Made by a program: the position numbers and the translations under genes
The notes under the pieces: model-generated
Databases searched by the model: none
What the model saw: the letters and a program-made list of their open reading frames with translations, nothing else
Told to the model about the DNA's origin: nothing
DNA from: an uncultured Saprospiraceae bacterium
GTDB taxonomy: Bacteria; Bacteroidota; Bacteroidia; Chitinophagales; Saprospiraceae
Length of the DNA: 57,864 bases
Reading direction: 5' to 3'
Assembly: GCA_937944245.1 (NCBI GenBank)
Contig: CALDYY010000011.1
Span: forward strand, 1-57,864
Shown: positions 44,187 to 51,482 of the stretch, one piece after another
How the letters are laid out: every line of letters starts with the position of its first letter
Numbering within the stretch: position 1 is the stretch's first letter

Positions 44187-45146
44187 ATGATTGATTTTCA
44201 GTATTATAATAAGCGTTTAGGATTACAGTTGCCAAGTCCGATACAACAAGTTAAAATGCCTTTGTTAGAGAACAAAGGCATTCAGCTTTTTATCAAACGG
44301 GAAGATTTAATCCACCCTGAAATTTCAGGTAATAAGTGGCGAAAGCTAAAGTATAACTTATTGGAAGCTAAACGTCAAGCGCAAAAAACATTACTTACTT
44401 TTGGTGGAGCGTATTCTAATCATATTGCCGCCACAGCAGCAGCAGGTTATCATTTTGGATTTAACACAGTAGGTATTATCAGAGGAGAGCGTACACATCC
44501 ACTTAATCCAACACTTTCATTAGCAACAAGTTATGGTATGAAGTTGATATACCTTGACCGTAGTTCGTATAGAAATACTAATCGTAGGGAACTTGCTACT
44601 CAATTGTATCCTCAGGCTCATTATTTTATTCCAGAAGGCGGGACTAATACTTTTGCTTTGAAAGGTTGTCAAGAAATAGTGGAAGAAAGTATGAATCAAA
44701 TGCAAACGCCTGATTATTATGCACTTGCTTGTGGAACGGGGGGGACAATAGCCGGTATTATTCAAGCCTTGAATGGAAAAAGTAAAGTCATTGGTTTTTC
44801 GGCGCTAAAAAGTGATTTTCTTATTCAAGAAGTGAAGCAACTAATTAATTATCAACAATATGATAACTGGAGCATTAACACAGCATTTCATTTTGGAGGT
44901 TATGCCAAAACTACTCCACAGCTTATTCAATTTATTAATGAATTTTACAACGAGCATTATATTCCTTTAGAACCTATTTATACTGCAAAAGCACTATTTG
45001 GATTGCTTCAACTTGTTGAAAAAAAAGAAATTAAGAAAGGAACTAATATTTTATTTATTCATACTGGAGGGTTGCAAGGCATTGCTGGATTTAATGAAAG
45101 TGCCAAGATGGGAAGACAGATAAAGATAATTGGGGACTTTCATTAA
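44187..45146 (+). CDS. ACC deaminase / D-cysteine desulfhydrase family PLP enzyme
   Basis: A 319-residue fold type II PLP enzyme. The catalytic lysine is Lys50 in SGNKWRKLKYN, followed by FGGAYSNHIAATAAAG (substrate-carboxylate site) and the phosphate loop CGTGGTIAG. The family includes 1-aminocyclopropane-1-carboxylate deaminase and D-cysteine desulfhydrase; specificity cannot be decided from these motifs, and D-cysteine desulfhydrase is the more common activity in bacteria outside plant associates. It is the last gene of the rightward operon (5 bases after the TIM-barrel gene). Its last codons and stop lie in the left arm of an imperfect inverted repeat (45128-45145). Confidence 0.85.
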   Translation: MIDFQYYNKRLGLQLPSPIQQVKMPLLENKGIQLFIKREDLIHPEISGNKWRKLKYNLLEAKRQAQKTLLTFGGAYSNHIAATAAAGYHFGFNTVGIIRGERTHPLNPTLSLATSYGMKLIYLDRSSYRNTNRRELATQLYPQAHYFIPEGGTNTFALKGCQEIVEESMNQMQTPDYYALACGTGGTIAGIIQALNGKSKVIGFSALKSDFLIQEVKQLINYQQYDNWSINTAFHFGGYAKTTPQLIQFINEFYNEHYIPLEPIYTAKALFGLLQLVEKKEIKKGTNILFIHTGGLQGIAGFNESAKMGRQIKIIGDFH

Positions 45147-45199
45147 AAATGATAAAGCAAAATTACGTGTCTTACACAAACATAATGAAAGCCCCAATT
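45128..45199 (+). other. Long inverted repeat across the end of the ACC-deaminase-like gene
   Basis: Arms 45128-45145 and 45183-45199 pair over 17 bp with one bulged base; the loop is 37 bases. The left arm contains the end of the gene at 44187-45146 including its TAA stop. No T-run follows, so it is not a standard terminator. Confidence 0.55.
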
Positions 45200-45208
45200 A
45201 CCAAAAAT

Positions 45209-45230
45209 CATCAAAGTCTGTTAAAGTGTG
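45209..45230 (+). repeat. Direct repeat, diverged copy
   Basis: It starts CATCAAAGTCTG and runs on to AAAGTGTG. It matches the two exact copies in most positions and is preceded by AAAGCCC at about the same distance as copy 2. Confidence 0.55.
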
Positions 45231-45635
45231 CTTCTTTAGAATTTGGTAGTACAGCTAATAGCACTTAGCCATAAGACAAATGTAGAAATATCAAATACAT
45301 ACGTATGAGACAGTATTTAAAAAACAGCGAACCGAATATAAGGTAAGGATGACTAATAGCCAGAAACTAATATTTTGATTTACAACAAATATTGAATTTG
45401 TAATTACCGCATATATCGCATAATTTTATGTATAAAAATATGCTAAAAAAAACTAACCAAATACATAGAACAATGGAATTTAATAAAATATTCCTTTCGT
45501 AATTGTAAAAAATCAATAAAATCAACTTATCTTGTGCTGCAATTAAAAACGTTTAAGTCATTCTCTTACCATGTAGTAGGAAAATGATTTAGATAAAAAC
45601 CTTTTAAGAGGATTGAGGGCTTTTGAATCCATCTA

Positions 45636-45657
45636 ACATTAAAGTCTGCTGTAGTGC
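45636..45657 (+). repeat. Direct repeat copy 1 (22 bp)
   Basis: The 22 bases from 45636 (beginning ACATTAAAGTC, ending GTAGTGC) recur exactly at 45718-45739. A diverged copy lies at 45209-45229 (16 of 21 matched bases, and CTTCTTTAGA against GTCTTTAGG beyond). The period between the exact copies is 82 bases. Confidence 0.8.
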
Positions 45658-45717
45658 GTCTTTAGGTTTAAATTTTAGAGTCTGCAAAAAAAATGATTCA
45701 AAGCCCTATATCCCTTT

Positions 45718-45739
45718 ACATTAAAGTCTGCTGTAGTGC
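45718..45739 (+). repeat. Direct repeat copy 2 (22 bp)
   Basis: This is an exact copy of the repeat at 45636-45657. Upstream it has AAAGCCC at 45700-45706, and the diverged copy at 45209 has the same AAAGCCC at 45188-45194, so the repeated unit is longer than 22 bases. Confidence 0.8.
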
Positions 45740-45981
45740 AATTTTCAGCTTTTCTACTTCCTTTCTGATTACATCACAAATATAGGTGTCAATTTGCCTA
45801 ATCCATATGACAAGAAATCAATTTTCAATCCTCCTTTAATTATCCTATTTTTTCTTATTATCGTCCGTTAAATATTTGATTATCAAATGAATAAGTAATA
45901 AAGACTGGTTTTGTTTAATATTTTTTACGGTACTAGAAACCTTTAACTATCTTAGCTGCTAGAATAAAACCAGTAAAAAAT

Positions 45982-47238
45982 ATGAGCAACGTTCGAGTTA
46001 GAGCAGAAATTGACCCTCTAAAGTGTGTGATCGTACATCGTCCTGATAGCGGTATTGCACGAATTTCACCAAAAAGAGCAGAAGAAATGCTATTTGACGA
46101 CATTGTGCATCTGCCGAAAATGCAGCAGGAGCATGATATTTTCACTGATGTATTAGCAACCTTTATTGGGAAAGATAAGGTCTTAACCACCCATCAACTT
46201 TTGCTAGAGTCGTTGAGTTTGGATGAGGTGGCAAAAAAGGAAATGCTAGATTACATCACTGATTACGAAGAATTGCCTAGCCACTATAAAAAAATGTTAC
46301 TCGATCTTGATAATCAAGTGCTTGCAGATGTATTAGTGTCAGGTTATTTAGCGGAAAAAGATCATATCTTATTTGACCCAATTCCTAATTTTATTTTTAC
46401 AAGGGATATTGCTGTGGTGATAAATAATACGGTTATCATTACTAAACCCGCTAAAGAGGCACGCTTCAGAGAAAATTTTCTAACACGCTTTATTTTTTGG
46501 GCGCATCCTATCTTTAAAGGATTGCGCGCGCAAGGGAGAATTATCAACATGAACGATGTTAATGCTTTTCCACCAAGTAAACGTCGCGAAATGGTAGCAT
46601 TGGAAGGAGGTGATGCCATGATAATGAACGAAAATTATCTTTTCATTGGTTGTAGCGAGCGCACTAACGCCTACACGATTCAGCTTTTGAGAGATGCTTT
46701 ATTTGACAAAAAGGTGGTGAAAAATGTTGTTCAAGTTAACATACCCAATGATCGTTCTTACATGCACTTGGATACGATTTTTACACAAATTAATTATAAC
46801 CATGTCGTTGGGTTTAAACCTTTAATTCAAGATGGCTTAGGCTCAAATGTAGAAGTGCATCGCGATTATGGTCAGACTAACTATTATGCTTCACTGCATG
46901 ATTTTATCATCACAGAGTTCAATCCAAATATGAAATTCATTTGGTCTGGCGATGGAGAATCACCTTATCAAGAACGCGAGCAGTGGACTGATGGCTGTAA
47001 TTTGGTCGCATTAAAACCCGGCGTTGCTATTACTTACGATAGAAACCCAAGAACAGAAAACGCCTTTAAAGATTATGGCTATCAAATATTAGGAGCAGAA
47101 AAGTTGCTGTCCCAAGTACAAACAGGTGAGCTTGACCCACATACACTAGAGCGTACCATCATTACGCTGCCTTCTAGCGAACTTTCAAGGGCACGAGGTG
47201 GCTCACATTGTATGACTTGCCCAATAGAACGAGGGTAA
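45982..47238 (+). CDS. arcA: Arginine deiminase family protein
   Basis: A 418-residue guanidine-modifying enzyme. The fold and active-site motifs are those of arginine deiminase: VIVHRPDSGIARI, FTRDIAVVI, ALEGGDAMIM (Asp and Glu substrate ligands), YMHLDTIFTQIN (catalytic His) and the C-terminal RGGSHCMTCPIE with the nucleophilic Cys410. It would convert arginine to citrulline and ammonia. The usual arcB and arcC genes are not adjacent, so the role may be nitrogen release or acid tolerance rather than the full ADI pathway. A solitary ADI-like gene is common in Bacteroidota. The start at 45982 gives the conserved beginning MSNVRVRAEIDPLKCVIV. Confidence 0.87.
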   Translation: MSNVRVRAEIDPLKCVIVHRPDSGIARISPKRAEEMLFDDIVHLPKMQQEHDIFTDVLATFIGKDKVLTTHQLLLESLSLDEVAKKEMLDYITDYEELPSHYKKMLLDLDNQVLADVLVSGYLAEKDHILFDPIPNFIFTRDIAVVINNTVIITKPAKEARFRENFLTRFIFWAHPIFKGLRAQGRIINMNDVNAFPPSKRREMVALEGGDAMIMNENYLFIGCSERTNAYTIQLLRDALFDKKVVKNVVQVNIPNDRSYMHLDTIFTQINYNHVVGFKPLIQDGLGSNVEVHRDYGQTNYYASLHDFIITEFNPNMKFIWSGDGESPYQEREQWTDGCNLVALKPGVAITYDRNPRTENAFKDYGYQILGAEKLLSQVQTGELDPHTLERTIITLPSSELSRARGGSHCMTCPIERG

Positions 47239-47278
47239 AAATTATTGTTTTGTTAGGCTGCATTGAATTGCGAATTTT

Positions 47279-47305
47279 TATATTGCACCTAATTTAAGCA
47301 ATATA
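47279..47305 (+). other. Inverted repeat before the M28 peptidase gene
   Basis: A perfect 8-bp inverted repeat (47279-47286 with 47298-47305) with an 11-base spacer ends 3 bases before the ATG. It could be an operator or hinder translation; this is undecided. Confidence 0.4.
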
Positions 47306-47308
47306 GAC

Positions 47309-48685
47309 ATGAAAAATTCAATTCAGCCTTATTTTATGTTGACTATTTTATTGGTAGTAACTTATCATTTTCTTTTTGCTCAACCTCAAGTGGATGCACG
47401 CCTTCACGAAATTGCGGAAGCCCCTTCTGCAAAGCGCATCCAAAAAGATATTGAAAAACTCGTAAGTTTTGGTACACGCCATACTTTATCAGATACTACC
47501 TCTGAAATCAGAGGTATTGGTGCTGCTCGAAGATGGATTAAATCGGAGTTTGATAAAATTTCTGCCGAATGTGGTAACTGTTTAGAAGTTTATTATCAAT
47601 GGTATTTGGTTACTGCGGAAGGTAATCAGCGTATTCCCAAAGATACTTGGGTCGTAAATGTAGTAGCAGTCCAACGAGGTGAGCGCTATCCAGAGCGTTA
47701 TGTTATTATGTCAGGCGATATTGATAGCCGAGTATCTGACCCTTTAAATGGTGTGGACGATTCGCCCGGAGCTAACGACAACGCCAGCGGTATGGCAGGT
47801 ACAATAGAAGCTGCCCGAATATTGACAAAGTATAAATTCCCTACAAGCATTATTTATGTTGGACTTTCAGGAGAAGAGCAGGGTTTGTTCGGTGGAAAAG
47901 GTTTGGCAGAAAAAGCTAAAAAAGAAGGTTGGGATATTGTCGGGGTTTTAAATAATGATATGATTGGTAATATTGAAGGAATGAACGGCATTATTGATAA
48001 CCGCACTTTTCGCATTTTCTCTGAACCTTCACCTGCCAATGCTAACGAGCGCGACCGTGTGTGGGATAGATTTTATGGTGGCGAAGTGGACGGACCTTCT
48101 CGCCAACTAGCAAGATACATTGAAAGAATAACTAAAACGTACTGCACTAATTTAGACCCAATTTTAATTTATCGCTTAGATCGTTTCGGTCGAGGTGGGC
48201 ATCATCGTCCTTTTAATGATGAGGGGTTTGCAGGGGTACGCATTATGGAAACGCACGAGCATTACGATAGGCAACATCAAGATTTGCGCACGGAAGAGGG
48301 TATTGTTTATGGTGATGTTATTGAAAAGGTAAATTTTGATTATGCTGCCAAATTGACGGGTGTGAATGCGATAACGTTAGCAAGTCTGGCTTGGGCGCCA
48401 CCTGCACCTACTCAAGTAATGATTGGTGGTGCAGTTGAACCTTCCACCCGATTAAAATGGGAAGCGGTAAACGACCCCGATGTGATTGGGTATAAAATTT
48501 ATTGGCGCGATACTACTGCTCCGCAATGGCAATATCATCGTTTTGTGGATAAAACAGTTACGGACTATACCTTGAAAAATATTGTGATTGATAATTATTT
48601 ATTTGGTGTTGCCACTGTGGGTAAGGATGGTAATGAAAGTGTAGTGGTTTATCCTAGAACACTGATTGCTAGAGGGTTGAGGTAA
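47309..48685 (+). CDS. Exported M28-family aminopeptidase-like protein with fibronectin-like tail
   Basis: A 458-residue protein with a signal peptide (about 1-24, FLFA|Q). The M28 domain has VIMSGDIDSR, SPGANDNASG (Asp157, bridging ligand), LSGEEQGLFG (Glu189 base, Glu190 ligand), NNDMIGN and METHEHYDRQH. At the position of the first zinc His (20 residues before the bridging Asp, as in other M28 enzymes) there is Asp137. A C-terminal beta domain of about 85 residues (APPAPTQVMIGGAVEPSTRLKWEAV...) resembles fibronectin type III. It is likely a secreted peptidase; the substitution may alter metal binding. It is encoded downstream of the arginine deiminase gene with its own start region. Confidence 0.82.
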   Translation: MKNSIQPYFMLTILLVVTYHFLFAQPQVDARLHEIAEAPSAKRIQKDIEKLVSFGTRHTLSDTTSEIRGIGAARRWIKSEFDKISAECGNCLEVYYQWYLVTAEGNQRIPKDTWVVNVVAVQRGERYPERYVIMSGDIDSRVSDPLNGVDDSPGANDNASGMAGTIEAARILTKYKFPTSIIYVGLSGEEQGLFGGKGLAEKAKKEGWDIVGVLNNDMIGNIEGMNGIIDNRTFRIFSEPSPANANERDRVWDRFYGGEVDGPSRQLARYIERITKTYCTNLDPILIYRLDRFGRGGHHRPFNDEGFAGVRIMETHEHYDRQHQDLRTEEGIVYGDVIEKVNFDYAAKLTGVNAITLASLAWAPPAPTQVMIGGAVEPSTRLKWEAVNDPDVIGYKIYWRDTTAPQWQYHRFVDKTVTDYTLKNIVIDNYLFGVATVGKDGNESVVVYPRTLIARGLR

Positions 48686-48740
48686 TACATCACATAAAAG
48701 CTCAATTCTTATAACCCTTTTGGTGAGTTATCTTGTTTTA

Positions 48741-48783
48741 GAGATGAGATTTGGCATTATCGTAGTAATACCAATCTCATCTC
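48741..48783 (+). other. Strong hairpin between the M28 peptidase and mscS genes
   Basis: Arms 48741-48754 and 48771-48783 pair over 13 bp with one bulge, and the pairing continues inward (ATTA/TAAT) to a 6-base loop. No T-run follows on either strand, so it is not an intrinsic terminator. It lies 56 bases after the peptidase stop. Confidence 0.6.
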
Positions 48784-48816
48784 CAATCACACCGACTATA
48801 CAAAACATAATATTAG

Positions 48817-49749
48817 ATGGATTACACAGAACTCATTATCAGTCAACTAGAGCAATTAAAACTTTGGACGGTTACCGCTTTGCCCCTTATTATCATTTAC
48901 AGTGTTATCTTCGCGGTTCTGCTTAGGTTTATAAAATTGCTGACTAAGCAGATTTCAAATGTATTGATTAGGCGACAAGCTAGTTCAGAAAATAACGCTA
49001 GAATGGAAGCAGAGAAAAGAATTAATACCCTAACTCGAATATTAAGCCTTTCCCTTCGCATCGCTATTATTACTATTTACTTGATGATTATTCTCGGTAA
49101 AGTAGGTATCGAACTAGCTCCATTACTTGCGGGTGCTGGCATCGCAGGCTTAGCAATCGGTTTTGGTGCACAAGAACTAGTGCGCGATGTGATTACTGGT
49201 TTTTTTATCTTGTTAGAAGACCAAATTAGGGTAGGGGATGTAGTTAATATCAATGGGACTGGTGGATTGGTAGAAAAAATTGAATTGAGAACTATTCGTT
49301 TAAGAGACCTTTCTGGTAGTGTCCATTTCTTTCAAAATGGTAAAATTAACACATTAACGAATCTTACCAAAGAATGGTCGGCTACCGTTTTAGACATTGG
49401 CGTAGCTTACAAAGAAGACGTGCAAAAGGTAATTGATGTGATGAAAGCAGTAGGCGATACCATGATAAATGATGAAGCATATGCCGCCAACTTCGTTGAA
49501 CCTATTGAAGTCTTTGGATTAGATAGATTCGACGATAGCGCGCTTATTATTAAAGCACGTATAAAAACGATGCCAGGTAAGCAATGGGTAATAGGTAGAG
49601 AATATCGCAAACGTTTGAAAGTTGCTTTTGATGAACAAGGAATAGAAATTCCATTTCCACATACGACGATTTACTGGGGTGAAAAAATTGCGCCACTGGC
49701 GATTAACATGGACAGTAAAGTACCCGCTAATACTGCTAGCGCAAACTAA
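48817..49749 (+). CDS. Small-conductance mechanosensitive channel, MscS family
   Basis: A 310-residue channel with an N-terminal membrane region (three helices, about 22-42, 66-90 and 95-120) and a cytoplasmic cage. The pore-lining TM3 has the glycine-alanine pattern LLAGAGIAGLAIGFGAQELVRDVITGFFI (split around 100-128), the MscS signature, followed by the beta domain (DQIRVGDVVNINGTGGLVEKI). It opens when membrane tension rises and lets solutes out on osmotic downshock. The length and motifs match short bacterial MscS. It has no partner genes. The start at 48817 is preceded by the hairpin at 48741-48783. Confidence 0.9.
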   Translation: MDYTELIISQLEQLKLWTVTALPLIIIYSVIFAVLLRFIKLLTKQISNVLIRRQASSENNARMEAEKRINTLTRILSLSLRIAIITIYLMIILGKVGIELAPLLAGAGIAGLAIGFGAQELVRDVITGFFILLEDQIRVGDVVNINGTGGLVEKIELRTIRLRDLSGSVHFFQNGKINTLTNLTKEWSATVLDIGVAYKEDVQKVIDVMKAVGDTMINDEAYAANFVEPIEVFGLDRFDDSALIIKARIKTMPGKQWVIGREYRKRLKVAFDEQGIEIPFPHTTIYWGEKIAPLAINMDSKVPANTASAN

Positions 49750-49774
49750 TACGGATGTTTTCGTTTTACAGTGA

Positions 49775-49804
49775 TTTGGTGACAAAACATTTCTTCTATC
49801 TTCG
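49775..49804 (+). promoter_or_regulatory. Promoter of the nucleotidase-Nudix-GtrA operon
   Basis: TTTG (49775-49778), 18 bases, then TATCTTCG (49797-49804). It matches TAnnTTTG except one base and has the same spacer as two other promoters in the window. It predicts a start near 49811 and supports the ATG at 49822 over the TTG at 49816. Confidence 0.6.
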
Positions 49805-49821
49805 CCCAAAATAGCTTGGCT

Positions 49822-50367
49822 ATGAAGCGTATTGCATTAGATATGGACGAGGTAATGGCAGATATCTATGCCAAATTCTTGTATTATTTTGAACGTGATT
49901 TAGGTTGGCGACCTGAAAAAAAGGACTATTGGGGAATAAAAATTTACGAATTGGAGGGTGCAACGCATTTGAGAAAATACCTCCATGCAGTTGGCTTTTT
50001 TAGTGATGTAACGCCTATGCCGAATAGCCAAAAAGTGGTAGCCGAATTGCAGCAGCACTACGAGGTATTTGTAGTCACATCTGCCACAGAATTTAGAAAT
50101 TCACTCGTTGATAAGTGGGATTGGTTAAGCACTCATTTCCCAAGTATTCATTGGAAAAATTACGTTTTTTGTGGGGATAAAAGTATTATTGATGCCGACT
50201 ACATGATTGACGACCACGTTAGTAATTTACAGAAATTTAGAGGAAAAGGATTGCTTTATACTGCTTCGCATAATGTTCACAATAAGGATTATGTTCGAGT
50301 GAATAATTGGTTAGAGATTCGGCAATTTTTTCAAGAAGAATTAGCAAAAGAAGGTAAAACACTGTAA
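49822..50367 (+). CDS. 5'(3')-deoxyribonucleotidase-like HAD hydrolase
   Basis: A 181-residue cytoplasmic HAD phosphatase. The nucleophile motif is LDMDEVMAD (both Asp present) at the N-terminus; motif III/IV is FCGDKSIIDADYMIDDH. The short cap and the pattern match the 5'(3')-deoxyribonucleotidase (NT5C) family, which removes phosphate from pyrimidine deoxynucleotides to limit the dNTP pool. The ATG at 49822 (MKRIALDMDEV) is the start; a TTG two codons upstream is unlikely given the promoter. It is followed 5 bases later by the Nudix gene, and together they suggest nucleotide housekeeping. Confidence 0.87.
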   Translation: MKRIALDMDEVMADIYAKFLYYFERDLGWRPEKKDYWGIKIYELEGATHLRKYLHAVGFFSDVTPMPNSQKVVAELQQHYEVFVVTSATEFRNSLVDKWDWLSTHFPSIHWKNYVFCGDKSIIDADYMIDDHVSNLQKFRGKGLLYTASHNVHNKDYVRVNNWLEIRQFFQEELAKEGKTL

Positions 50368-50372
50368 CAAAA

Positions 50373-50918
50373 ATGGAATGGATAACGCTTAGTTCGACAA
50401 CCATATTAAAAGACCGATGGATAAATTTGCGTGCTGATGAGTGCCAAATGCCAAACGGCGACATTGTTGCGCCATTTTATGTGTTGCAATATGCCAATTG
50501 GGCAAATGCTTTAGCATTGACTAAAGAGCAGCAAGTTATCCTCATTCGCCAATACCGGCATGGGTTGGGCAGAACCATCGTAGAATTGCCTGGCGGAAAT
50601 TTCGACCCTTCTGAAACGCCAGAACAAGCTATTCGTAGAGAACTGCTCGAAGAAACAGGTTATGACTTTGAGCAAATTATATTGACATCAAAACTTTCGC
50701 CCAATCCTGCTAATCAATCCAATTATTGTTACTCCTTTTTGGCGTTAGGTGGTAAAAAAGTACAATCGCAAGCACTGGAGCGTTACGAAGACATTAAAGT
50801 AGAGCTTTACACTTTGGAGGAATTAGAAAACATGATTCATCGCCAAGAATTGGTACATGCGCTCCATGTTACCTCTGTTTTTTATGGACTGCAAATGTTG
50901 AAAAAATTGGATAAATGA
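50373..50918 (+). CDS. Nudix hydrolase, ADP-ribose pyrophosphatase type
   Basis: A 181-residue Nudix enzyme. The Nudix box is complete: GGNFDPSETPEQAIRRELLEETGYD (residues about 73-97; G-x5-E-x7-REUxEExGU). The upstream LTKEQQVILIRQYRHGLGRTIVELPGG segment resembles ADP-ribose pyrophosphatases. It would hydrolyse a nucleoside diphosphate linked to another group (ADP-ribose or similar). It is the second gene of a tight operon, with 5 bases to the nucleotidase and a 4-base ATGA overlap with the GtrA gene. Confidence 0.88.
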   Translation: MEWITLSSTTILKDRWINLRADECQMPNGDIVAPFYVLQYANWANALALTKEQQVILIRQYRHGLGRTIVELPGGNFDPSETPEQAIRRELLEETGYDFEQIILTSKLSPNPANQSNYCYSFLALGGKKVQSQALERYEDIKVELYTLEELENMIHRQELVHALHVTSVFYGLQMLKKLDK

Positions 50919-51328
50919 GCTATTGGCAGTCAACAATAAAACCATTATTTTTATTAAAATCCAAGTTTTTGATTACCTCTATCCTTGCTACAGTATTGGA
51001 TGTAGGGTTGTATTTATTATTATTTCACCAATTCGGACTAAGTGCTTTTACCGCTCAAGCCATTGCGTATCCTATTGCGGTGCTATTTAATTTCTTGCTA
51101 CAAAAGTGGTTTATTTTTGAATCGCACCGAAAAGCAAGCACTATTTTTGGTTTAGCAATGTTGGTTTCAGGTGTTGGTTATCTCATTTCTTTGGGGTTAG
51201 TTTACTGCCTTGACCAAGTAGCGTTTTTACATCAAAATCAGGTGATAATCAAAAGTATAGAAAAAGGAATTTTATTTTTTTATAACTTTTATTTTAAGCG
51301 TTTTGCTTTTGAAAAACGTTTTGTGTAG
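50915..51328 (+). CDS. GtrA-family membrane protein
   Basis: A 137-residue protein with four membrane helices (about 17-35, 41-60, 75-97, 103-124). The pattern FLITSILATVLDVGLYLLLF and the YPIAVLFNFLLQKWFIF block are those of GtrA/DPMS-like flippases, which help move polyprenol-linked sugars across the membrane. The usual glycosyltransferase partner is not adjacent. Its ATG overlaps the Nudix stop, so it is coupled to that gene, but a role in nucleotide metabolism is not implied. Confidence 0.85.
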   Translation: MSYWQSTIKPLFLLKSKFLITSILATVLDVGLYLLLFHQFGLSAFTAQAIAYPIAVLFNFLLQKWFIFESHRKASTIFGLAMLVSGVGYLISLGLVYCLDQVAFLHQNQVIIKSIEKGILFFYNFYFKRFAFEKRFV

Positions 51329-51482
51329 CTCACTATTAGTAAACATAAGTGCTGCTGAGACCACCATAAAAGTACAATCATGCTGTTACATTTAATCAAA
51401 ACTTAACATAGACATATCCATCAAATGTTAGGTCATGTAGGATTTGTTGCTACTTTTACCCTCCGAAAAAATAACATAAAAC

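Larger units (their letters stand above)
45147..45981. other. Gene-free region of 835 bases with repeats
   Basis: I found no reading frame with recognisable features here. The region holds the right arm of an inverted repeat (45183-45199), three copies of a short direct repeat (near 45209, 45637 and 45719), and an inverted pair of GGGCTTT/AAAGCCC segments (45617-45629 and 45695-45707). The stretch 45240-45600 is AT-rich with no structure I can support. Confidence 0.6.

Noticed and set aside
45636-45739. CRISPR array
   Set aside because: Only two exact copies occur, with a single 60-base interval and a diverged third copy far away. No cas gene is near, and repeat and spacer sizes do not fit.
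48720-48926. Open frame overlapping the start of mscS
   Set aside because: It runs through the hairpin at 48741-48783 and into mscS in another frame, with no recognisable protein features.
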